NCBI GenBank assembly: GCA_951799405.1
Contig: OX637362.1
Span: 11,022,493 to 11,086,492, forward strand
Source: Agapetus fuscipes
Lineage: Eukaryota; Arthropoda; Insecta; Trichoptera; Glossosomatidae
Direction: 5' to 3'
Length of the DNA: 64,000 bases
Shown: positions 1-12,800 of the stretch, in pieces
Layout: each line of letters opens with the position of its first letter
Numbering within the stretch: position 1 is the stretch's first letter
The notes under the pieces: model-generated
What the model was told of the DNA's origin: nothing
What the model saw: only the letters and a program-made list of their open reading frames with translations
The model's database searches: none
Made by a program: the position numbers and the translations under genes

Positions 1-685
1 TTGACATATATTTTAACCCTCTGTGTTTTAACCTAAGTTCACACATAATCTGAAATAGACATTTTTTTATTTCCAGATAACTAATGATTTCTGGAAAATT
101 TTCCGGCTCACAAAAAATGTTTTACCTACTACGAATACAGGCCATTTTTACATTTAAAAATATGTTTTTTTGCTTTTCAAGTATTTCTTTTGTTTTCAAA
201 TTTTGACAGTACTTATTAATTTATTATTCATTTCAAATTTGTAAGGAGTTTTCAATATTTTCTTACTATATGAGGAAATTATAACATTGTGTTTTGAGTT
301 GACATATTATGTGAGGGTATCTTGACCACGATCCATTGCTATTGCATTTGACAGCCAGCGCTCGGGCGATGCGACACGGACCTAAAAGAAGGCTAGAAAA
401 TACATAAAACAAACTTTAATAATAATAAAAATGTCATAAAAATAATTAATACCCTGTACATAAAAAAAATTTATCAAATAATAACAAACCAATGTTGTCT
501 TAAAACAAACAAATAATTAGCATAAAAACAGTGATAACTTTGCCTGTGTTCTCATATAAGTTTTAGTTATTAATAATCATTTTATTATTCTAAAATTGTG
601 GTAGTTTGATAGATAATTTAGTATAGTTTTCAGATCGGTAGTTATTATTGGGATTTTTTATTCTTTTGGGTAAATTAAAGCAAAA
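1..685 (+). promoter_or_regulatory. 5' flank and putative promoter/5' UTR of TMEM135
   Basis: AT-rich sequence upstream of the TMEM135 start codon, with no coding signal that I can support. A slightly GC-richer patch at about 350-385 is the only compositional change. I see no convincing TATA box or initiator that would fix a transcription start; assignment as promoter rests on position alone. Confidence 0.35.
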
Positions 686-844
686 ATGGTCGAGGCCAGT
701 AAGCTTTTGTTTGACTCTGCCACTGAAGGAGCCCGGTGTTGTGAGCTGATCCATCCATGGACCAAGGGCTGCATGGACGGAACATTGTCAATGCTGTTCA
801 GCGCAATCAAAGGAAGCTACAAATTCTATGCAGCACTCTACATT
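686..844 (+). CDS. TMEM135: TMEM135 exon 1
   Basis: Residues 1-53, phase 0, donor gtaagt. Holds the Cys-rich N-terminus and the start of the first hydrophobic stretch (FYAALYI, matching IYAPLYL of the vertebrate protein). The ATG at 686 is the only one that fits the family N-terminus. Confidence 0.88.
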
Positions 845-3800
845 GTAAGTCCTATCACTTTATCAGGGATTTCCCTGCTCCCGAGGGAGTAGGTTCTCAT
901 TTATTGTACACCTGTCCATCATCTCAGACAAGAGTGCTAGCCCTACGTCAACCACATAACTTGAAGTAAGGTTTCCCTGCTCATCAGCGAATAAATTTAA
1001 ATATTACCACCGGAGATGCCTGATCCCTTGCACTATCAGACAGTTGATCCCTGGAACCAACGCTCCCATATAGTAACTGGTGCTTCAAAAAGTCTGTCTC
1101 CAAAAAAGAAAATAATAAGAAGTGCGCAAAGCAGAGATCAAGAAAACCAAATTTACCTAAACTTAAAATTATGGAAACAACAGAATTAATTTAAAAATTA
1201 TCAATTTCATCTGAAGATGATGTTTCCCTATTGCTTTTTACTAATCTAACCTCATCTAAGTTGCAAAGATATGTTGTTACGTAAGGATTCACATTATATA
1301 CATGCATTTTCACAAGCAGACACATTTAAACATGCCGTATGTGGACTTACAACATAAAAACCCAAATCTCATATGGACATGAGGCTGACCACCCAAACTG
1401 TAAAAAATGGTTCACTTTGCCAATGTCACCCTTGTGTCAGGGAAGGTCGGCAAAAGTTGCAGGGTTTATGTTTATTTGAGGTTTGGATTTTATTTGCAAG
1501 TACACGTTCAGCAATTGTAAGCGCGAACTACACGTGTTGGTTACTACACGTGTGGGCATGCATTTGAAATGAGCTTTAAATGTTAATATACCTTCGCAAC
1601 TTAGATTATAGATTATAGATGGATTTAAACAAAAAAATTATAACAAGACGGACTATTGGACCTTCGACTAACCTTGAAATGAGGACATAAGTGAAGTAAT
1701 ACGATTTGTAAAAAAGTTGTAAAAAATATACAAAGCATTTTGGATGTTATATTTTCCTCAAGTTAATTAAGAACTTAAAAATAAATGATCTTGTTATATA
1801 ACATTCATGATTTTTACTCACCTTAATAAAGGCAAGAAAGAAATGGCGGTTGGTCTGTAATGTTGGTGGCTAGGGTTTATTAAAGTGAAATTGGTTTTAT
1901 GTTTTAGTTTTTTTTTTATGTCCATGTAAGTATATATTATTATTTATTGATATAAAAAATGTAATTTGTCATGTATGTTCCTTGACTTATAGGTTGGTAT
2001 GCGGCTGACCACCCATACTGTAAAAAATGGTTCACTTTGCCAATGTCACCCCTGTTTCAGGGAAGGACGGCAAGAGTTGCAGAGCTTATGTTCATTTGAG
2101 ATTGGGTTTTTATATTGTAGGTCCACATGCGGCATGTGTTAGCGCGAAATTATACATGTCTGCTTGTGGGAATGCATTTAATATAAATCTTAAATGACAT
2201 GTATCTTTGCAGCTTAGATTAGATTAGATTAGAAGGTGCTTTTTAGTTTATTAAAAGCACAAAAGGCAAACATAACATCATGAACTAACTGCATTGGATA
2301 TCCTAAAACAACTCATAATAGCCATTCGGGACGACTCAAGAAAGTTATAGCGTCCAGTCAAGAAACTCCTCAGAGTTGCACATAGGCTAAAGATGCACTC
2401 TCACTTTTGTGCAAAAGCGTCTTTAAACCTTTCTCGTTTCACTTAGTTTAAGTGAACTTTCTTGAAGATGTCCTCTGCTTTCTTTGATCTTTCACAAAGA
2501 TCAAAGAAACTGAAAAACTTGTTGTGAAAAGCTTGAAGTAAAACAATTTGTAAAAAAGTTGTAAAAAATATACATAGCATGTTGGATGGTGTATTTTCCT
2601 CAAGTTTATCAAGAACTTAAAAATAAAATATCTTGTTATATAACATTCATTATTTTTACTTACCTTAATATGTATTGAGGTAATGGGAACAAATTAATGT
2701 CATTTATCCTCAAAATATAGTTTATTATTGGGAAAAAGTAAACTTGCTGTCCTTGCAGTTTTCAGTGTCGCTGACCATTTTAAAAATGAACAAATTGTGT
2801 GAATGGCATTCAACAGCTAGATCAATTTGGAATATATGTTGGCCTGAATGCACATCTATAATCTAAGTTGCAAAGATATATTAACATTAAAAGCTCATAT
2901 CAAATGCATGCCCACAAACAAACACGTGTAGTTTGCGCTTACAAATGCTGAATGTGTAAATACAAATAAAATCCAAGCCTCAAATGAACATAAACCTTAC
3001 AACTTTTGCCGACCTTCCCTGACACAGGGGTGACATTGGCAAAGTGAACTAGTTTTTACAGTGTGGGTGGTCAGCCTCATACCAACCTATACAAGGAATT
3101 TGTAAGAACTTGTTTGTAAGAAAAGTTTGTAAAGGATTGTAAGAATTTGATGAACATTTTAAGTAAGTTGAAAACAAAGTTATGGTACAAATTAAAAAGT
3201 GGATATACCTTGATTAATAAGTATGGGGGTGCTATTTCAATAAGTGTCTGTAATGTTGGCAGCTCATTCTTTCAGTTTCATCATTTTTAATTTTATGATA
3301 TACCTACTGACTTTTGTGAACAGATTTGTTAAAGTTCCCTGTTAAAAACTTTATAAACTTAAATTTTATTTATTATTTGTATTTCTCTAAAGGTAAGTAT
3401 GAGGCTGACCACCTAATCTAATCTAAGTTGCAAAGATATGTAACATTGGGGAATCACATTATGTATATGCATTCTCACAAGCAGATACATACAAGTTTGC
3501 GCTTTCACATGCCGCATGTGAACCTAAACATAATAACCCAAATCTCAAATCGACATACACCCTGCAACTCTTACCGTCCTTCCCTGAAACAGGAGTGACA
3601 TTGGCAAAGTTAACCATTTTTACAGCATGGGTGGCCAGCCGCATACCAACCTAGGAAGATACAAGGAACATAGTCAAGGAACATATACAAAAAAAATCCT
3701 TTTTGAAATATAAACAAATAATAATATGTGTAAACATTAAAAACAACCCTAACAAACCCATACTGTAAAAATGGTTTACTTAGCCAATGTCACCACTGTT

Positions 3801-6800
3801 CACCACTCAGGGAAGTTCGGCAAATACATATACAGCATTTGTAAGCGCAAACTTACAAGTTTATGTTTGTGGGTATGCATTTAATATGAATTTGAAATGA
3901 TAAAAAATATGTTTGCTACTTAGTTTAAAGATATGTAAGTATATCTATTATAGATAAAGTCTCCCTCTTCTCCCCTAATAATTTCAATACCTGTTACTAG
4001 CTTCTAATTACTAGCTAGCTAGTACGAAATAGGTTGATGAATTGCATTCCTGTTCAGAATTTTTAACCATGTCAAGACTCAAAAATAAATACTTAGGTAT
4101 ATATATGATCCCTCAAAATAGTCAGTTAAATATTTATCTTCCATCTCTGTGTCCTTATTAAGAATTAATACAAAGTCCTGAAAGGAAACAAAAAATCATA
4201 AAAACAATCACTGCTATTCTTAGGCGTTTTGGTCATTTGTTGAGCCCACGCTTTGACAAACTAATGATGCCTGGGCTGGAAGTCTCATCACCACGGTCAT
4301 TCTTACCTACCGAATTTTGATAATTGTTTTATGAAGACCAATCAGCTGTTCACGTGCGGCCATCTTGCATCGACAGGTCTTCATACAAATGCATCATTAG
4401 TTTGTCAAAGCGTGGGCTCAACGGACGACTAAAATGTCTAAGAATAACACCGAATGTTTTTAGGTTGAAGAAAAAAGTTTATTGAAGATAAAAGTAAATG
4501 AATTTATGGCATAAATTACTCAGTGGTCCATCTATATCAATTACTTGAATGTTTTGATGCGTACCAGCGTCAGAAATTCCACTACTTGCATCAGTTCAAC
4601 ATATTTATTCATTACATCTCTTAATTATTTCAACCTGAATAAAGTCCAATGCTTATTATGGCATCTTTACCTGCTTTTTCAATAAAAAAATGCAGGCATC
4701 TAATCTAATCTAAGTTGCAAAGATATGTTACATTGGAGATTCACATAACATGCATTTTCACAACCAGACACGTACAAGTTCGAGCTTGCACATGCCGCAT
4801 GTGAACCTACAACATAAAAACCAAATCTCAAGTGGACATACACCCTGCAACTCTTGCCGTCCTATCCTGAGACATGGGCGACATTGGCAAAGTGAACCAA
4901 TTTTACAGCATGGGTGGTCAGCTGCATACCAACCTATAAGTCGAGGAACAAACACGAAAAATTACATTTTTAAAATCAATAAATAATAATATCTATGGAC
5001 ATCAAAACTAAAACAGAAAACAAATTCCAATTTAATAAACCCTAGCCCTAGCCGCCAACATTACAGATCAACCGGCATTTCTTTCTGTCCTTACATACTT
5101 CTTTCATTTCCTCCAGAGTCATAATCTTTTTCATACAGGCTCTTTTTTTATTATGACTCTGGATATCAGCAGTTATCATCAGTTTGCAATAACATTGTAA
5201 AACTAGTATTTCACATGTAGTGTAACTTCTTGCCGCGTTCTCCCTGAGGGGTCGCAAGTGGCAAGTGAACCTATTGATTCTTACAGGTAAGGGGGCCGGC
5301 CTTACGGCTATCACTTCATTTGAAGTGGGGGTTTTCCATCTCCCGAGGGGGCTGGTACTCATTTCTTGTGAAGGCTGGATACGCCTTGCTGGTATTTTAT
5401 TTTGGGTTTGAAATAAACACTGAAATTGGAAATCACTTCGGAGACGCTCTGTGGGATTCGAACCCAACGTCTCGGCATGGAGTGCAATCACTCTACCAAC
5501 TGAGCTATCAACCTAACAAGCAGTAAAATAAAAATAATAAAAACTTAGCTGCATATTTGTGCAATTTCTTGCCGTGTTGTACTAAAGGTGTCGCGTGTGG
5601 CTAGTGGAACTGATTTATTTTCAAATGAGAATTCCTAACATATAGATTGGTATGTGCCCGACAACCTATACTGTAAAAATAGTTCACTTTGCCAGTAAAT
5701 AATAGGTGATAATCTATTATCTAAGTTGCAAAGTTATGTAACATTAGGTATTCACATTATATGCATTTTCACAAACAGACACCTATAAGTTCGCGCTTAA
5801 ACATGCCGCATGTGGACCTACAATATAAAACCCAACCTCAAATGAACATAAGCCCTGCAACTCTTGCCGACCTTCCCTGAAACAGGGGTGACATTGGCAA
5901 AGTCAACCATTTTCTACAGCATGGCACTCAGCCACATACCAATCTATTAGTCGAGGAACATACACAACAAGTTATATTTTTTAAATCACAAATAATATGT
6001 ATAAACATCAAAACCAATACACAATGTTTACAAAAATATTTTTTTTTGAACGGCATCTAATCTAAATCTAAGTTGCAAAGATATGTATCATTTGAGATTC
6101 ATATTTAATGCATTCCCACAAGCAGACACGCATAATTTCGCGCTCACACATGCCGCATGTGGACCTACAATATAAAAAACCCAATCTCAAATGAACATAA
6201 GCCCTGCAACTCTTGCCGACCTTCTCTGAAACAGGAGTGACATTGGCAAAGTGAACCATTTTTTACAGTATAGGTGGTCAGCCTCATACCAACCTATAAG
6301 TCAAGAAATACGAGTAATAAATAACATTTAAGTATAAAAAAAAACAAAAAAATCTTAAAAATAAATCTATACAAAAAAAGTCAAAAATTTCTTATGCAAA
6401 AAATGTAGCAAACTAATAAACCAACATTACAAATCAGCATTGCAGATTAGCCGCCACTTCTTCCTGTCCTTGCATACTTCTTTCATTTCATCCAGAGTCA
6501 TAACCTTTTTCATACAAGCTCTCCTTTTATTATGACTCTGGATATCCCATTCACTCGCTATTTCGAAAATTTGGTCCATCCATACCTTTCTCGGTCTTCC
6601 TCTTCCACGACATCCATCAATTCTTGCAGCATACACTTTCTTCGTCAGTCTTTCCTCATTCATTCTCTCCAAATGTCCAAACCATCTAAGTATACTTCTT
6701 TTAATCTTTACTTTCACACTTTCTCTTACACCGCATTCCTCTCTAACAAAATCATTCCTCACCCTATCACTCCGTCTTTTTCCAATCATACTTCTTAAGT

Positions 6801-9800
6801 AGTCTCACAAATTAGTTTTTGAAGGTAATAGATAGGGAAAGAGCAAATTAAAATTTTAGGTAGAATGTACGCAACGGACGTCATGCATTTTTCATGAGAC
6901 TTTAGTCTTTGGTCTCATGAAAAAGTCTATTCAAAGGTTACCCTATTGCTTCTTTCCAATTTACTCATACACCCATCTTTTACGTTAACAAGAAATCATA
7001 TTTAGACTGTTTAACCTTTGTATTTTACTATTTGACTTTCAGGGTTATTCACAACACGTTTGATCCGTAGCTGATCCATGGATGATAATTTTTTGTATGG
7101 AAAATTCACGTTAGGTAGCGCTTGAGCCACCGATTTTATGTGTGCAAATAACACCATTTGAGTTTAACATTCTAATTATTACAAGTACTTAGTACGAGTT
7201 TCAAAACTTGAGAAAAGTAAAGATTACGGAAAATATTAAAGATTGATTTCTCTCAAAATCTGCCGTTTTTGTTTCTTACACTTTATGGACTTAGCAAAAG
7301 AGTTACAGTAATGAAGAAAATCAAGTTCAAACAAACAAAAATGGCAGATTTTGGAGGAAATCACTCTTTAATAATTGCTGTAAACTTTACATTACAGTAA
7401 TATTTGTATGAGGACTAATCAGCTTTTTACTTGTGGCCATCTTGGATTGACAGGTCTTCATACAAATATTACCAATATATATATTACCAATAAGAATTAC
7501 TGTGGTGATAAGAAAAAAAGGTTAAAAAAACACTATTATAGATAAAATACAATGTATTGATATTTGACTTTCCTGTATGATTATCTTTCATATATTTGAG
7601 AAATCGATGACACGCATATTACAATAGGCACCTACATTGATAAATTTTGGTTGTTATCCAACTCTTATCTACTCCTTGCTTTATTTTATCTAGATAGATA
7701 AAAACACTCACATCAAATACAATAAAAAAACTCTTTTTTATGTTTACCTTTCTGGAATTCCATAATAAAAAAAGAATCATGTTTTAGGATAAAAAAAAAA
7801 GTTTTTCCACTGCTTATTCATCACAATTTTTTATTTTATTCCATATACTAAGGGGCTGTCCATATATTACGTCATTCGCATTAAGGGGGGGGGAGTCTGG
7901 TCTGCGGATGATGGCAAATGATGTACGAGTACCAAAAGTGACGTCGTTCTTGTAAATACCAATTTCTACAAAATATACAAAATATTATGTAAGTAGTATA
8001 ACATTATTAATTATTAAGCTCATCCATTATTACAGCAAGAGGGGGGGGGGGGTCATTAGATAATGACTATAAGATGATTGTAAGGGGGGGGGGGGTCGAA
8101 AATCGGCCAAAATCGATGACGTCATTTATGGACGGCCCCTAAGAAAACGTTACACATTTGTGACCAATCTTTGATAAAGGTTGATGAATTTTTCAACTCA
8201 GCGAATAAGATTCAAACCCACTACCTTCCGATGACAGCTTTGAACCATTGACCACTTCAATATTACCGGCAAATTCCTGAAGACTAACCCATCAGTAATC
8301 TAAGTTGCAAAGATATAATAAGGTTTAAGACTCATATTAAATGCATGCCCACAACCAGACAGGTGCAAATTTGCGCTTACACATGCTGCATGTGTACTTA
8401 CAAAATAAAAACGCAAATCTCGAATGAACATAAAGCCTTCAACTTTTGCCTCCTTTTCCTGAAACAGGGGTGACATTGACAAAGTGATCTAACGTCAGCC
8501 TCATAGCAACGTATAAGTCAAGTAAATAAACAGCACTAAATCATTTGAAGGTTTTCTAAGATCTCATTCCTTATTATTATTCACACACAGCAAATCCATG
8601 GCTCATCCGCCTCTTAAATTGAATTCTCCATACAACTACAAAAACATGACTTGTGGATCATGTATGGATTAAATGTTCTGTGAACAGCACTTAAATGATG
8701 TAATCACTTCAAATATTGATCTTTGATGCCTTCCAGTGCCTGCAAAAAACATATTCTTATATTTTACTGTATCTAAGTAAAGAATAATCATTGGCAATAC
8801 TCTAAGTATTAAATGTTGTGTAAATACTCAACAGGAAATAATGTATGAAAACTAAAGCACTCACTAGAGGCACTGTTTTATCCATCGCAATATAAAATAA
8901 CTGGAATTCCTTGACTGATAGGGTGGTATGAGGTTGACCACCCATACTGTAAAAAATAGTTCACTTTGCCAATGTCACCCCTGTTTCAGGGAAGGTCGGC
9001 AAGAGTTGCAGGGCTTATGTTCATTTGAGATTGGGTTTTTTATATTGTTGGTCCACATGCGGCATGTGTGAGCGCGAAATTATGCGTGTCTGCTTGTGGG
9101 AATGCATTTAATATTAATCTCAAATGATACATATTTTTGCAATTTAGATTTAAGACCCGAAACTAGCTTACGGTATTAAAGCAAAGTATGGGGCACAACT
9201 GTCAGCCAGACCTGTCAAACACAAAATAATAGTTGATACGTATGAAATCCTATGTTTTCTTGCTTTCTCCATCTTGTGTATCGACACCTAATAATAGCAC
9301 ATACCATGGTGTCTCATAATAATGCCTTTTTATCTTTTAAATTGTCAAATTTGCTTTTCCTAGCTTCCCTCACACTTGTCTGCTTACAGTAAAGTCACAC
9401 TAGGAACATCTCCGTTCTCCTTATAACTTAAGACAATTTATGCTTAGGTAGGTTTACACGTGTTTGTTTGTGGGCATACATTTGAGAGCTCTAAATGAAT
9501 GTATCCTTGCAACTTAGATTAAAGATTATAGATAGGTTTAAATGGATATAGGTAGCATCCACAGTTGTCCCTCGATAATCCCACAGGGACAGAGATGGTG
9601 TCAGATTACAGAAACTGTTTGTTCTGTAATGTATTGGATGAAAATAAGCTATAATATACTTTTGTTGTATATTATGTCAATTGTTGTATCTTTCATTCAA
9701 TTTTAATTATAAGTCAATTGTTATATTTTTCATAAAATTTTCTGTTACAGGATGGTTGAATGTTTAAGCAATATTGTATATTCTTCCAACCATTCACTTA

Positions 9801-12800
9801 TGATATCTGATCTATAATAATATATAATATAATCTATAATCTAAGTTGCAAGGATATATTCATTCAAAGCTCTAAGATGTATGCCCACAAACAAACACGT
9901 GTAGTTCGCGCTTACAAATGCTGATTGTGTACTTACAAATAAAATTCAAACCTCAAATGAACATAAGCCCCACAAATTTTGCCGACCTTCCCTGAAACAG
10001 GGGTGACACTGGCAAAGTGAACCATTTTTTACAGTATGGGTGGTCAGCCTCATACCAACCTATAAGTCAAGGCTGACTAGAAATTATTATTATATACCTG
10101 TTTCAACTAGCTTACGAAAATGGTCATAAGTAAGAAAGAGAACAAAGAATTTCACAGCTGCATTTCCGTGTGTACAAAAAAACTCAGACGAATGTAAAAA
10201 TGTTCCTAGAAAGTTGGTACTATTGCGAATAATAATGTCTGGGAGTTGACAGATAACACGCGTTATAAATATTGTGATCGCTAAAATTGATGAAGTTTAA
10301 AGTAAAAAGGCATTATTTTACGATATTATGGCGTGGCATTATGATTGGAAATCGAAACACAAAATGGATTTGGACAAAATGGCCTTATTTCGTACGATTT
10401 TACCACTGCAACGTTTGACAGGACTGAGACAAATGTGGGCTATAGTATGTATCAGTGCAGTAATTTAGTTTTCGCTGCTCTATGTTATTACTCAATGCTT
10501 CCAACAGAACCTCACACTTTTGTGGGCTCTGTCAACAATGCTTTAGCACTTTTCCCATTCAGCGAATTGTCAAGAGCTCTGTCATTAGATTATAAATAAA
10601 TATTTATTGTTGTAATGTACACAGTGGTTTTTGTTGTTGTCGCTAATAATACATTGTTTATTCATCTCACTTAATAAAGCAACAATGGACTTTGATCTGT
10701 GATAAATCAACATGCATTTGTATTATTATATATGTTTTTTAAATCATTGTATTTTCATTCAACTTCTGTATTATGTTAAAAAATTGCCTTTTTAATCTGC
10801 AATGTTGGTGGCTATTATCTATAATCTAAGTTGCAAAGAGATATTACATTTAACATATTTTATACAATATGTAAGTACTGAAAGAATGGATGATGAATGA
10901 ATAACGAAGAAAGTGTACAGAGGAACTGTCAGAGGAAAGCGTGGAAGAGGCAGACCGAGGAAGGAATGGATAGACCAAATAGGTGAGATTGCGAAAGAAT
11001 GGAACCTGCCGAGTGAGAATAAGAGAAGAGTATGTATGAAGAAAGTGATGAATGTTGAAGAAATGAAAGAGGTATGCAAGGGCAGAGAAAAGTGTAGACG
11101 CATCTGCGGAGGTTCCGGCCACCCCAAGTGGAACAACGGCAAGATACAGTACAGTATTCCCGCTAGCAGACACATAAAAGTTCGCATTTAAACATGCCAC
11201 ATATGAACCTACAATATAAAACCCAATCTCAAATGAACATAAGCCGTGCAACTCTTGCCGACCCTCCCTGAAACAGGGGGGACATTATCAAAGTGAACCA
11301 TTTTTGGTCAGCCTCATACCAACATATAAGTCAAGGCTAAGGCTTTTAAATTGCAAATGTTCATTTTAATCATTATTTTGTGTTTTAGACTTTTTCATTT
11401 AGTGTAGGTATTCTTTTTATAAATTTATTTTATAATTTTTATTCCTTGACCAAGAGGTTGGTATGAGGTTGACCACCTGTAGTGTAAAAATTGATTCACT
11501 TTTACTAATCACCCCTAACTCTCGGGTCGTTCGCGATAGTTGAAGAGTTATTGTTCATTTGCTTTTTGGATCTTATTCTGCATGTTATAAAAAAAATATT
11601 GGCCAATGGCATTTATTTAACTAGGGTCAAAGTTATTGTCAACTCGAAGCATCATTATTTTTCTTTCAAACATTCAAGACAAAATCACCATCTTAACTGT
11701 GTTGGCTATAACGCCAATTGTTTATTGAGCGCCTGTCGATAGCTCAGTTGGTAGAGTGCTTGCATTCCATGCCGAGAGCTTGGATTCGAATCCCACCGAG
11801 GGTGTCAGAAATGATTTCCCGTTTCGGTGTTTATTTCAAACCCCAAAATAAAATACCGGCAAGGTTTACTCAGCCTTCACAAGAAATGAGTACCAGCCCC
11901 TTTGGGAGTTGGGAAACTCCCACTTCAACTACATTGGTTGGCGTAAGGCCTGCCTCCTTACCTGAAAAAATAAAAACCTACCACTCGCCACATGAACGCG
12001 ACATGAAGAAAACGTGACATAAAGTCACACTATATATTCTGTGACTTCATGTGACAGCTATGCTACTAACTGCTTTTGTATGAATCACTTTTTCCTTGAC
12101 TTATTAGTTGGTATGAGGCTGACCACCCATAGTGTAGAAAGATTATTATTCACTTTGCCAATGTCACCCCTGTTTCACGGAAGGTCGGCAAGAGTTGCAG
12201 GGCTTGTGTTCATTTGAGATTGGGTTTTTATATTGTAGGTCCACATGCGGCATGTGTTAGCGTGAACTTATACATGTCTGCTTGTGGGAACGCATTTAAT
12301 ATGAATCTCAAATGATATATATCTTTGCAACTTAGATTTGGATTAGACTTCAAGAGCCCTCTGCAAGCTTTGTCCTTGCTGTAGAACATGCCGATTTCTT
12401 AAGAAAAACCCGTCTGCTCTCTTTTGTTTCAGGTACAAATAATATTAAAAGGCAAGAAGATAAACAAGGAGTACCTGCAGAGGCAGTTCAGGTCTTACCT
12501 GTTCTCCGGAGGCTTCGGTGTCTTTGTCTGCACAGCCTTCGTCACATTCAACTGCATACTTAGGTAAGACATAATCCCCTACTGTTTTTATTGAACTCTT
12601 CAACTGCGGGTGACACACATCATAGTGCCCTGTATCATAGTGCAAGGTCAACCAGGGTGGCCAATAAAGGTTAAAGTCTCTTACAAGCAAGGCAGATCCG
12701 AAAAGTGATATGATTTTTAATTTATCCATCGAGTCGATAGGAATGCTTGCGTTTCCATACATATCGCGACCAGGTAGTCGCATTTTGTAAGTTTGAAACT

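Noticed and set aside
1255..1616. Independent SINE with its own Pol III promoter for the LINE-tail repeats
   Set aside because: I find no convincing A and B boxes in the unit, and the same sequence is the 3' end of the RTE LINE.
10345..10599. 84-codon ORF
   Set aside because: Lies entirely within interspersed repeat family B, other copies of which are not open.
11730..11815. True tRNA gene at the SINE2 heads
   Set aside because: A- and B-box-like motifs are present but there is no complete cloverleaf with paired acceptor stem, and the same head recurs with SINE bodies attached.
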